DNA of 49,342 bases from JAAYJG01 sp964450305 (GTDB lineage Bacteria > Bacillota > Clostridia > DSM-8532), in assembly GCA_964450305.1 (NCBI GenBank), contig CAYVFB010000016.1, forward strand, positions 1-49,342, given 5' to 3'. This document shows positions 42,150-49,342 of the stretch, in pieces. The translations under genes were made by a program, and so were the position numbers. The number at the start of each line of letters is the position of its first letter. The first letter of the stretch is position 1. The notes beneath the pieces are model-generated. The model saw nothing but the letters and a program-made list of their open reading frames with translations. It was not told where the DNA came from and ran no database searches.

Positions 42150-43601
42150 TTAGGCCCGTTCCATATACTCAATAAAGGCCTGAGCATAGTAAGGGTCAAA
42201 CTGCTTGCCTAAACAGCCGGCAATTTCTTCGATAGCCGCTTTATGCGGAACGGCATTTTTATAAACCGTCTGATGGGTCATCACATCATAGGCGTCGATG
42301 ATATTCATTATCCGGGATATTCGTGGGATGTCCTTCTCTTTTAAACCCTGTGGATATCCTTTTCCGTCCCATCTTTCGTGGTGGCAAAGGATGCCGTCGG
42401 ATATCTGGACAAGCTCCTGATGATTGACGGCAATTTTATAGCCCTTTTCTGCATGGGTGCGCACCTCTGTCCACTCATCCTGGGTTAGTTTACCGGTTTT
42501 CATCAGAATCTGATCGGATATGGCGACCTTTCCAATGTCATGAAGCGAGGATAACAGGGACAGTTCGTCCAAATCCTTGTCACAAAGACCCAAATGCTCG
42601 GCGAAGTTTTTGGATAAAACGAATACCCGTTTCAGATGCGACTCTGTTTCAACAGATCTTTTAAAAAGCGATGTTTTTAATGATTCCAGTATCGTCTGGC
42701 GTATTTTTCTGCTTTCGGAAAGCTTTTCACGATACATCATATTCTCAGCTATTTTAAGGATATCTTTCAGGTTTTCGTCGATGTTGTATTTTGTTGAATA
42801 ACCTAATGACATACTGAGGGTAATGGGCTCCGTATTTTCCCCCTTGCATTCCCTGTGTACGCGTTCACAAATTTTGCCGGCAGTATCATTATCGGTTTCG
42901 GGCAGCAGAACGGCAAATTCGTCCCCGCCCCAGCGGGCAATAATATCTTCCTTACGGCATACCTTTTTAAGGATATCGGAAAAGGATTTTAAAAGCTTGT
43001 CCCCAATGTAATGGCCAAAAACATCATTCGTAAGCTTCAATCCATTCAAATCAGCAATAATAATAGATATGGGGAGGCTTCTTTGCACATCAACCCGTTG
43101 AACCTCCTCTTCAAAAAAACCGCGATTGTAAAGCCCGGTTAGTTTATCGTGATAAGCCAGGTATCGAATTTCCTTTTCAGCATTCATTTTTTCTGTGATA
43201 TCCAGAAATGTAATGAAGTCAGCTTTTGAATTGGCATATTCAATCTTTGTCGTATAAAGCTCCACCCAAACACTGCGATCACGGGAAGGAATCATGACGG
43301 GAATATGATAATTTTTTTCCGATGACATATGTTCATCGTCATAATGAGCAAGAACCTGTCGCAGTGAGTCATAGGGTATGCTGTAAAGCAAAGCTCTAAG
43401 GGGAATGGCACGATGTTTTTGGTTTGGAATTCCAGCCATCTCAAAGAAAGCATGGTTGGCATATTTTACCTGCCCATTTTGCACCACCAGCATCGGAAGG
43501 AAAAGCTGCTCAGCAAGAACCCTGAATTGTTCATATTCAGCCTTGTCTTTCTGAAACTGCGATAAGTTTTTAGCATTACACCTAAAAATCATATCTTTCA
43601 T
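42150..43601 (-). CDS. PAS-GGDEF-HD-GYP signalling protein
   Basis: Predicted cyclic-di-GMP enzyme of 483 residues. A PAS-like sensor (about 25-140) is followed by a diguanylate cyclase domain with an intact RWGGDEFAVLLPE and then an HD-GYP phosphodiesterase domain with HDIGKVAISDQILM, HHERWDGKGYPQGL and DAYDVMT. The active-site signatures of both are complete, so both making and breaking c-di-GMP is possible. No membrane segment is seen. ATG at 43601 or the ATG nine bases later; AAGGG lies just before. Confidence 0.92.
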   Translation of the reverse strand: MKDMIFRCNAKNLSQFQKDKAEYEQFRVLAEQLFLPMLVVQNGQVKYANHAFFEMAGIPNQKHRAIPLRALLYSIPYDSLRQVLAHYDDEHMSSEKNYHIPVMIPSRDRSVWVELYTTKIEYANSKADFITFLDITEKMNAEKEIRYLAYHDKLTGLYNRGFFEEEVQRVDVQRSLPISIIIADLNGLKLTNDVFGHYIGDKLLKSFSDILKKVCRKEDIIARWGGDEFAVLLPETDNDTAGKICERVHRECKGENTEPITLSMSLGYSTKYNIDENLKDILKIAENMMYREKLSESRKIRQTILESLKTSLFKRSVETESHLKRVFVLSKNFAEHLGLCDKDLDELSLLSSLHDIGKVAISDQILMKTGKLTQDEWTEVRTHAEKGYKIAVNHQELVQISDGILCHHERWDGKGYPQGLKEKDIPRISRIMNIIDAYDVMTHQTVYKNAVPHKAAIEEIAGCLGKQFDPYYAQAFIEYMERA

Positions 43602-43726
43602 CCCTTATTTTTACCATATAATCCATCAAAGTTATCATACAAGATAATTATTGATTTGTAAAGCAATACTTAGTATTTTCTCCGTATATTGGTAAACATA
43701 ATTAATAGAGAATTTGTTATGTTAAA

Positions 43727-43862
43727 CCCAGCACTAAGTGGCCTGTAGCAGAGGATTTTCATAGAAAATCCCGCACTGAGCGACCCCATAGCAGAGGATT
43801 TTCATAGAAAATCCCGCACTGAGCGACCCCATTGCAGAGGATTTCCACGGAAAATCCAGCGA
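43727..43862. repeat. 43-base tandem repeat, about three copies, each with a hairpin
   Basis: GCAGAGGATTTTCATAGAAA begins at 43748 and 43791, and a diverged copy at 43834, exactly 43 bases apart. A partial copy precedes from 43727. Each full unit contains GGATTTTC-ATA-GAAAATCC, an eight-base stem with three-base loop. In the third copy the stem is changed to GGATTTCC and GGAAAATCC. Confidence 0.85.
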
Positions 43863-43900
43863 AAACAAAATCATCACTCCGAGGTTCGGAATGATGATTT
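43861..43900 (-). terminator. Terminator of the PspC gene
   Basis: AAATCATCA, then TCCGA, pair with TCGGA and TGATGATTT across a three-base loop, with one C/A mismatch. On the minus strand it is followed by TTGTTTTC. It lies about 127 bases past the PspC stop. Confidence 0.7.
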
Positions 43901-44026
43901 CAAGAAGTTTTTAGACACACAAAAACATTTCCATGAAAAACTTTGCTTTCGCATGGTAAGGAGCTGTTTTAAGCTGTATTGGCCCTTCTTACAGAAATTC
44001 ATAAATCGGGCAAAACTATGGCAGCT

Positions 44027-44215
44027 TTATTTGCTGGGCATGATGAACATCGCTGCAACATACAGCAGCACACCAGCAATAAAGCCTGTCACAAAGGTTA
44101 ATATGGCACAAACCAGCCGAATGGCAGTGGGGTCAACCCCCAAATATTCTCCAATCCCACCACAGACGCCACCAATATACTTGTTTGAATCAGATAGGGT
44201 CAACTTTTTCTCCAT
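44027..44215 (-). CDS. PspC-domain membrane protein
   Basis: Small protein of 62 residues. It has the PspC signature KLTLSDSNKYIGGVCGGIGEYL then GVDPTAIRLV in shortened form, and a hydrophobic C-terminal segment (about 30-58). PspC-domain proteins act in membrane stress or as small anchors; stand-alone forms are frequent in Firmicutes. AGAGGTG precedes the ATG. Confidence 0.9.
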   Translation of the reverse strand: MEKKLTLSDSNKYIGGVCGGIGEYLGVDPTAIRLVCAILTFVTGFIAGVLLYVAAMFIMPSK

Positions 44216-44283
44216 ATGCTCACCTCTGCTTTACTTTATGATTTCATTGCCGTGGTTATACTTTGCGAAAATTAAAAACCGTA

Positions 44284-44718
44284 TTATTGGCGGTAAACAC
44301 TATCGGATGAAGCGATACGGATATCCTCATCCTGCAAGACCCGTATTACGCTTTCAGGATTTTCCACCCGAAGGATGACCATTGCATTTTTTAGGGAGGC
44401 ATTTCCAACAAAGGCATACATGTATTCAATGCCAATCCCCTTGCTATCCAACACAGCCAGGGCTTTTGAAAGGCCTCCCGGTTTATCTTCCACCTCGATA
44501 GCAATGACCCGGTTGATGCTGACGGCGAACCCATGCTGGTCCAGCACCTGCTTTGCTTTGTCGGGTTGATTGACGATAAGCCTTAAGATTCCGAAATCGG
44601 CAGTATCTGCAATAGATAAGGCACTAATGTCGATATGATTGTCTCCCAGGAGCTGTGTGACCTCCGCAAGCCGGCCATGTTTATTCTCAAGAAAAATGGA
44701 TATCTGCTTGATCAACAT
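44284..44718 (-). CDS. Tandem ACT-domain protein
   Basis: Protein of 144 residues made of two ACT domains (about 3-65 and 71-140), with ISIFLENKHGRLAEVTQLLG and VIAIEVEDKPGGLSKALAVL as landmarks. ACT domains bind amino acids and regulate. No enzyme domain is attached. In Clostridia such proteins are often encoded beside paaK and iorAB; here it is about 20 kb away. ATG at 44718 follows GGAGGGG. Confidence 0.9.
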   Translation of the reverse strand: MLIKQISIFLENKHGRLAEVTQLLGDNHIDISALSIADTADFGILRLIVNQPDKAKQVLDQHGFAVSINRVIAIEVEDKPGGLSKALAVLDSKGIGIEYMYAFVGNASLKNAMVILRVENPESVIRVLQDEDIRIASSDSVYRQ

Positions 44719-44904
44719 ATTATCCCCTCCGACCAGTTTATCCTTTATCACCATTATAAACCAATCTGATGGATGGAGGCAAGAACATCCTGCAGGAATG
44801 TTTCGAGACCGGGTTTTTTAGTTACTGTTCACAGGTAAGCAGGCATAGCCTGCTGAACGAAGGAGAGGATCTGAACCCCATTTGTGCCTGAAACCTGATC
44901 GAAT

Positions 44905-44931
44905 AAGGCCTTTTCCCGGGAAAAAGGCCTT
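44905..44931. other. Long hairpin between the LysM and ACT genes
   Basis: AAGGCCTTTT and AAAAAGGCCTT form an inverted repeat around CCCGGG. The short repeat copy at 44824-44854 lies close by. No T run follows on the minus strand, so termination is uncertain. Confidence 0.45.
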
Positions 44932-44981
44932 GTACTCGATAACTGAATGATTCTTCATTGGGATTTTAACTGAAAGCCCTG

Positions 44982-45260
44982 TTAAGGCAGATATAACTGT
45001 TGCCCTGCGTATATGGTTGCATCCGCGAGCTGGTTGAGCTTCTTTATTTCGTAAATGTATTTGCGTATATCTTTGTTCGCGGCATTTTCCTGTGCGATGT
45101 CCCAAAGGGTGTCACCGGGCATGACAATGACTGTACGGCATTGTGCTTCCTCAACCCGGGCCGTGGCCACGATGGAGCTGGCAACCATGATTGAGACCAC
45201 CAGCAGAAACAGAAATGAAAAAAAACGTTTTCGATTGTGTAAGCGCAATTTTCTTTTCAT
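44982..45260 (-). CDS. Small LysM-domain protein, YneA-like
   Basis: Protein of 92 residues with a basic N-terminus, one membrane segment (FLFLLVVSIMVASSIVATA) and a C-terminal LysM domain (about 40-91: VIVMPGDTLWDIAQENA, KLNQLADATIYAGQQLYLP). LysM binds peptidoglycan. The gene is divergent from lexA and shares the LexA-box region, like yneA, the SOS division inhibitor of Bacillus. The similarity is in layout and position as much as sequence. Confidence 0.82.
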   Translation of the reverse strand: MKRKLRLHNRKRFFSFLFLLVVSIMVASSIVATARVEEAQCRTVIVMPGDTLWDIAQENAANKDIRKYIYEIKKLNQLADATIYAGQQLYLP

Positions 45261-45273
45261 ATGAGCCGCCTCC

Positions 45274-45344
45274 TGAACGGATGTTCTGTTATTATTTTAT
45301 CGAACATCCGTTCATTTGTCAACGGTTTTTCGAACATTTGTTTG
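45274..45344. promoter_or_regulatory. Three LexA operator boxes
   Basis: TGAACGGATGTTCT (45274-45287), CGAACATCCGTTCA (45301-45314) and CGAACATTTGTTTG (45331-45344) match the Gram-positive LexA box CGAAC-N4-GTTCG. The first lies nearest the LysM gene and the third overlaps the lexA -35. Both divergent genes are probably SOS-regulated. Confidence 0.9.
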
Positions 45345-45369
45345 ACATTTTTTTTATTCATGGTATAAT
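45342..45369 (+). promoter_or_regulatory. Promoter of lexA
   Basis: TTGACA (45342-45347) and TATAAT (45364-45369) are 16 bases apart. The -35 overlaps the third LexA box. Confidence 0.8.
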
Positions 45370-45403
45370 AATCCTAAAAGAGTAAGGATTGCGAGGGGTT
45401 TGA

Positions 45404-46033
45404 ATGAGGTACAAAGATACGGACAAGAAAAAAAGGATTCTTGATTTTGTCAACAGGCAGGTAATGGAAAAGGGATATCCGCCATCTGTTCGCGAAATTT
45501 GCAAGGCCGTTGGCTTTAAATCCACTTCAACCGTTCACGCATATTTATCCAGCCTCGAGGACGAGGGGCTCATCTCCAAGGATCCTACCAAAACCCGTGC
45601 TCTAAAAATTATTGACGAAAACAGTAAAAGCCTTGAGGGCTATATTTCCGATCATGAAATTGAAAACATTCCCATACTGGGGCGGGTTACCGCAGGTCAG
45701 CCCATCCTTGCCGTCGAAAACATCGAAGATACCTTCCCCATCCCGGTTGAATACCTGGAAAATTCGACCACCTTCATGTTAAGGATCAAAGGCGACAGCA
45801 TGGTTGATGCGGGCATTCTCGACGGTGATTATGTGGTGGTCAAACAGCAGAACACCGCCGTTAACGGTGATATCGTCGTGGCCCTCATCGAGGATGAGGC
45901 CACCGTTAAAACCTTTTACAAGGAAAAGAATCATTACCGCCTGCAGCCCCAAAACGATGCCTATGCGCCCATCATCGTCACCGAAAACCTTTCCATTCTC
46001 GGAAAGGTCATCGCATTGTTCAGAAAGTTCTGA
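45404..46033 (+). CDS. lexA: SOS repressor LexA
   Basis: Repressor and self-cleaving protease of 209 residues. The N-terminal winged helix reads GYPPSVREICKAVGFKSTS. The cleavage site is the Ala-Gly in GRVTAGQPILA. The catalytic Ser is in KGDSMVDAGI and the Lys in EATVKTFYK. RecA filaments trigger cleavage. It is preceded by three LexA boxes and so regulates itself. Confidence 0.97.
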   Translation: MRYKDTDKKKRILDFVNRQVMEKGYPPSVREICKAVGFKSTSTVHAYLSSLEDEGLISKDPTKTRALKIIDENSKSLEGYISDHEIENIPILGRVTAGQPILAVENIEDTFPIPVEYLENSTTFMLRIKGDSMVDAGILDGDYVVVKQQNTAVNGDIVVALIEDEATVKTFYKEKNHYRLQPQNDAYAPIIVTENLSILGKVIALFRKF

Positions 46034-46063
46034 TAATGGGTTATTCCATCAGCTTGCAAGGTT

Positions 46064-46091
46064 AAGGCAGAACGGTTTCGTTCTGCCTTTT
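46064..46091 (+). terminator. Terminator of lexA
   Basis: AAGGCAGAAC and GTTCTGCCTT form a perfect stem around GGTTTC, with TTTT following. Confidence 0.85.
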
Positions 46092-46207
46092 GAATGGCCG
46101 TGAATGCCAAAAACGGGTTTATCCTTCCTGAGTCGCGTTTCAATGGGTATACTGATTTGTATGGACAGGTTGAAAAGCTGAACATGTTGTTTCATGTTCA
46201 CCCCGCA

Positions 46208-46495
46208 CTAAACGTGAATTGTTTCCGAATAAACATCTGTGATTTCAACCCTGGGATCGGCTTCAATAAAGTCGATAATGCTTGACAACATGCTGTCTGC
46301 GTGGGAAGCTTCATTGGAAACACAGGAAAACCCCATTTCGCAGTTGTTCCATTCATCCTGTCTGCCGGTTTCGGCGGCAGAGGCATTGAACTTTACCTTA
46401 ATCTTTGCTAGAATACTTTTAATAACGCTTCTTTTGTCTTTTAAGCTTGTCATTCCCCCGATATGCAGGGTAATCACCAGTACACCGACCACCAC
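46208..46495 (-). CDS. DUF503-family protein
   Basis: Protein of 95 residues, ferredoxin-like fold family DUF503 (YlxP group). Landmarks are VGVLVITLHIGGMTSLKDKR and the C-terminal DPRVEITDVYSETIHV. GTG at 46495 is chosen because GGAGGAGG lies eight bases upstream; an ATG at 46519 would place that site within the gene. It converges with lexA. Its function is not established. Confidence 0.88.
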   Translation of the reverse strand: MVVGVLVITLHIGGMTSLKDKRSVIKSILAKIKVKFNASAAETGRQDEWNNCEMGFSCVSNEASHADSMLSSIIDFIEADPRVEITDVYSETIHV

Positions 46496-46704
46496 AGCAG
46501 CTTCCTCCTCCCGGCTCATGAATGCTTACAATCAGGCTTTTCTATTATCTTAATGTAACAGCAGTGTTTTCGCAAGGAAGTTCACAAAATTCGTGTTACA
46601 ACCGGTGGATTTAGTGGAATATCTTCATTAGTAACTTATTACATCAGATGCCGCTGTTTGGTTTTGAGCATGGCTCACTTTGAATGATCTTGGGAGGAAT
46701 GGCT

Positions 46705-47850
46705 TTGCCTTCAGTATTAATCATCGATGATGAATCCGCGATTCTGGACAACCTTCAGTTCAACCTTGAGCTTTACGGTTTTACCGTTTGGAAGGCACAC
46801 AATGGTGTTGAGGGGATTGAGTTGTTTCAAAAAAATATAGATGCTGTTGATGCGGTCATTACCGATATGAAAATGCCCGGAATTACCGGGTTGGAAGTGG
46901 TGAAAAGAATTCATGCCCTGCAACCCGATATTGGCATCATCGTGCTCACAGGCCATGGGGACATGGAAAATGCCATTGCGTCCATGCGAGAAGGCGCATT
47001 CAATTACCTGCAAAAGCCCTTTCAGATGGAAAACCTGGTGTTAAGCCTCCAAAACGCCATTCAGAAAAAAAATATCATGTTCGAGAACAGAAAGCTGCAG
47101 GAGGATCTGATCCAAAAGAACCGCTATCTGCAAGGTCTTCATGATTCTGCACAGTTGATCCTGATGAAATATGCCCCCCTGCACCTTCCGAAATTCACCT
47201 CCTATGATGCGGCTTATATTTACAAAAGCTGCGAGAAGGTCGGAGGAGACATGCTGGATGTCTTTGAATCAAATGATTTTTTGTTTTTCTATATCTTTGA
47301 CGTCTGCAGCCATGGCATCCTCGCCGCCGTGAACACCATCATCATCAAGGCCTATTTTTGCAAGTTGAAAAATTACCATCGCGAAATGGATATTCCGTCA
47401 AACCTGAAAAATGATTTCCGGGACTTGAACCTGGAATTATGCAAGAACACCCCCTCGGGTATTTTTGCCACTGTCTTCGCAGGCTGCATCGAGAAGGAAA
47501 CAAACCGAATGTACTATGTTTCAGCAGGTCATATCGACCAATACCTTGTAAGGAACAATGCTCTTATTTCATTGCCCTCCTCCGGTACAATCCTGGGTTC
47601 GTTTGAAAACGCGCATTATGATGTTTATCAACACCAGCTGTTAAACGGTGACAAGCTTCTGATGTTTACCGATGGTTTACCGGAAACCTGGGAAAGAAAA
47701 GCGGGGCAATCCTTCATGAGCCTGCTCGAAAGCGTGAAGGCGGAACCGGTGGATAAGATGATTGAAAAGATCAACAATGAAGTAATACGCTCCTCAAATG
47801 AGGCTCCCGACGACGATCTCACCATTCTGGCACTGGCTGTGAAACCATAA
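46705..47850 (+). CDS. Response regulator with PP2C-type serine phosphatase domain
   Basis: Protein of about 381 residues joining a receiver to a SpoIIE/RsbU-type phosphatase. The receiver has VLIIDDESAILDN, the phosphoacceptor in DAVITDMKMPGITGLEVV, and Lys in YLQKPFQ. The phosphatase has VGGDMLDVF, FDVCSHGILAAV, ATVFAGCIEKET, MFTDGLPE and a final DDDLTILALAV. TTG at 46705 is favoured (GGGAGG six bases before); ATG at 46699 or 46684 is possible. It is followed after 29 bases by a histidine kinase, so the kinase probably controls the phosphatase. Such enzymes usually dephosphorylate anti-sigma-factor antagonists. Confidence 0.88.
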   Translation: MPSVLIIDDESAILDNLQFNLELYGFTVWKAHNGVEGIELFQKNIDAVDAVITDMKMPGITGLEVVKRIHALQPDIGIIVLTGHGDMENAIASMREGAFNYLQKPFQMENLVLSLQNAIQKKNIMFENRKLQEDLIQKNRYLQGLHDSAQLILMKYAPLHLPKFTSYDAAYIYKSCEKVGGDMLDVFESNDFLFFYIFDVCSHGILAAVNTIIIKAYFCKLKNYHREMDIPSNLKNDFRDLNLELCKNTPSGIFATVFAGCIEKETNRMYYVSAGHIDQYLVRNNALISLPSSGTILGSFENAHYDVYQHQLLNGDKLLMFTDGLPETWERKAGQSFMSLLESVKAEPVDKMIEKINNEVIRSSNEAPDDDLTILALAVKP

Positions 47851-47879
47851 GAAAACCTGCAGGGAGAGAATTAATTCAT

Positions 47880-49250
47880 ATGAGATACTCAAAAGAAAAA
47901 ATTCTTGAGAAGTTCATGCACATCATCGTTGAAATCGCGCATGTGATCAACCAAAAGCAGGCGCTCGATGAGATGCTTCTGAAAATTCTGAAGCTGCTTC
48001 AGGATTATCTTGATATTCCATCAGCCTTTATCTGCCTGCATGACAACATGTCAAAAAGCCTTCAGCTTTCTTCACAGGTGGGTTTGGATATCCATCTGTC
48101 GGCCTGTTGCTATCCAAAAACAAAGCAACCCTGCAAAAGGGTTTATTCGGAAAAATGCCATAACGCCTATATTCAATGTACTACCTGCAGCGAGAATATT
48201 CCCCGGGAGGATCTGATCAGCGACAACCTGTTCAAATCGGGCTTTCCCGAGGATATGAGCATGATCCATATCCCTATTCTTTCTGATGTTGAGATTCATG
48301 GTCTTTTACATGTGCTCATTCCGCAAACGCAAAAAAAGCTCTTTCTGGAGGAAACAACGATTTTAAACCTGGTTGCCAGTAAAATCGGAGCCGGCCTGAA
48401 ACGCAAGCAGCTTGAAAGTGAACTGCAGCAGTATGCCGATAATCTGGAAAAAACGGTCAAGCGCCGAACTGATGAACTGCGGGAAAAGGATATCCAGCTC
48501 ATACAATCGGGTAAGCTGGCGACATTGGGTGAGATGGCAACCGGTATCGCTCATGAAATTAACCAGCCGCTGGGGGCTATCAGCCTGATCGTACAGGGCC
48601 TTCAAAAAGCGAAGGAAATCGATAAGCTTAGTGACACGATGCTGTGTGACAAACTAAAGTCCATCCACTCACAGGTGGATCGTATCAATAAAATCATCCA
48701 GCATCTGCGGGTTTTTGGCCGAAATGCCAACGACGCAGGCGAAAAGATCAATATCAACAAGCCCATGAACGATGTGTTTGATCTGATCGGCCGACAGCTG
48801 GAGCATCACTGCGTGAAGGTAGAATTTTATCTGGATAGCGATCTGTATGTTCTTGCCGATGCGAACCGGCTGGAGCAGGTGTTTCTGAATATCATCGGCA
48901 ATGCCAGAGACGCGCTGGATATACAGGAGAAAACCGTAAACCAATTCAGGCAGATCAGTAACCCGCCTGCCTGGGTAACAAACTGGGAGAAGAGAATAAT
49001 CATCCGTTCCTACCATAAAGCCGGCCGGGTGATCGTCGACATTGAAGATAACGCCGGGGGAATTCCCAAGCATATCCTGGATAAAATATTCGACCCTTTT
49101 TATACGACAAAAGAGGTTGGTAAGGGAACGGGTCTCGGATTGTACATTTCCTATGGAATCATCCATGATCTGGGTGGAGAAATTCAGGTGAACACGACAA
49201 CCGGTGTTGGCTCTGTATTTTCGGTCATTCTCCCCGCTGCGGCGCAATGA
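47880..49250 (+). CDS. GAF-domain sensor histidine kinase with cysteine cluster
   Basis: Cytoplasmic kinase of 456 residues. A GAF domain (about 20-175) is followed by a coiled coil and HisKA domain with KLATLGEMATGIAHEINQPL (His225). The ATPase domain shows VFLNIIGNARDALD, DNAGGIPKHILDKIFDPFY and GKGTGLGLYISYGIIHD. The GAF domain has six cysteines close together: Cys76, 77, 85, 93, 100 and 103, which suggests a metal, heme or iron-sulfur site or redox disulfides. It is the partner of the receiver-phosphatase gene just upstream. The stop is at 49250. Confidence 0.9.
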   Translation: MRYSKEKILEKFMHIIVEIAHVINQKQALDEMLLKILKLLQDYLDIPSAFICLHDNMSKSLQLSSQVGLDIHLSACCYPKTKQPCKRVYSEKCHNAYIQCTTCSENIPREDLISDNLFKSGFPEDMSMIHIPILSDVEIHGLLHVLIPQTQKKLFLEETTILNLVASKIGAGLKRKQLESELQQYADNLEKTVKRRTDELREKDIQLIQSGKLATLGEMATGIAHEINQPLGAISLIVQGLQKAKEIDKLSDTMLCDKLKSIHSQVDRINKIIQHLRVFGRNANDAGEKININKPMNDVFDLIGRQLEHHCVKVEFYLDSDLYVLADANRLEQVFLNIIGNARDALDIQEKTVNQFRQISNPPAWVTNWEKRIIIRSYHKAGRVIVDIEDNAGGIPKHILDKIFDPFYTTKEVGKGTGLGLYISYGIIHDLGGEIQVNTTTGVGSVFSVILPAAAQ

Positions 49251-49342
49251 ATATGCTGCCGCAAAATCCCTGACAAATAATACTATGCAAAATATAACGA
49301 GGCCCAGATGGGCCCCCGCCCCACCTCTTAACGTATTTTCAG
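49251..49342. other. Edge region after the kinase gene
   Basis: A 92-base stretch with a GGCCCAGATGGGCC hairpin and GC-rich flank. No T run follows it within the window. I see no gene start. Confidence 0.4.

Larger units (their letters stand above)
43602..44026. other. Gap with tandem repeats and a terminator
   Basis: No gene is visible in this 425-base gap. It contains the 43-base tandem repeat at 43727-43862 and the hairpin terminator at 43861-43900. The rest is AT-rich upstream sequence of the GGDEF gene (43602-43726) and unassigned sequence. Confidence 0.55.

Noticed and set aside
43727..43862. CRISPR array
   Set aside because: The units are identical across their full 43 bases without unique spacers, and no cas gene is present.

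Overview
The window reads as a chromosomal segment of an endospore-forming anaerobic Firmicute of the class Clostridia. Sporulation is shown by spoIIGA-sigE-sigG and a GerA-type germinant receptor operon. Anaerobic metabolism is shown by indolepyruvate:ferredoxin oxidoreductase. Ribosome-binding sites are strong AGGAGG-type throughout, and base composition looks moderate. I cannot name the species. No phage, insertion sequence, plasmid or CRISPR array is visible.

Layout. 0.1-3.5 kb: an S-layer/WG-repeat surface protein, an SGNH hydrolase, a TM2 protein and a 57-residue membrane protein, with repeats and a decayed SGNH-like fragment between them. 3.6-8.1 kb: the three-gene germinant receptor operon, read leftwards. 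8.3-9.7 kb: a membrane protein and a TetR regulator behind a strong promoter that carries two palindromic operators. 9.8-19.4 kb: a large leftward cluster. It holds two sugar-type ABC permeases (the first broken by an in-frame stop), a MacA-like adaptor, an FtsX/MacB-like permease, a propeller-plus-solute-binding lipoprotein, then an OmpR-type response regulator and its kinase. No ATPase is encoded in it, and 11-bp direct repeats sit before its promoter. 19.5-19.8 kb: a truncated gene and tRNA-Val. 20.8-28.1 kb: paaK-iorBA, then a complete ECF transporter (T, A, A', S) read from a T-box leader whose likely specifier is UGG (Trp).

28.4-37.0 kb is mostly conserved core: a YccF protein, an isopropylmalate-synthase-type enzyme, a CarD-like regulator, degSU, nrdR, ylmC, sigG, sigE and spoIIGA. 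The sigG leader has inverted repeats, one overlapping the Shine-Dalgarno sequence. 37.5-49.3 kb: a metallo-beta-lactamase-fold protein, proA, bacteriohemerythrin, prfC, a PAS-GGDEF-HD-GYP protein, PspC, an ACT-domain protein, a divergent LysM protein/lexA pair with three LexA boxes, DUF503, and a pair made of a receiver-PP2C phosphatase and a GAF histidine kinase with an unusual cysteine cluster.

How genes fit together. Tryptophan-responsive uptake lies next to aryl-pyruvate oxidation and aryl-acetate activation, which suggests an aromatic amino-acid fermentation module. The response regulator at 11.4-12.1 kb probably drives the ATPase-less transport/adaptor operon at 19.3 kb. spoIIGA processes SigE, SigG follows, and the germination operon at 3.6-8.1 kb would be a SigG-type target, although I could not find a convincing promoter for it.
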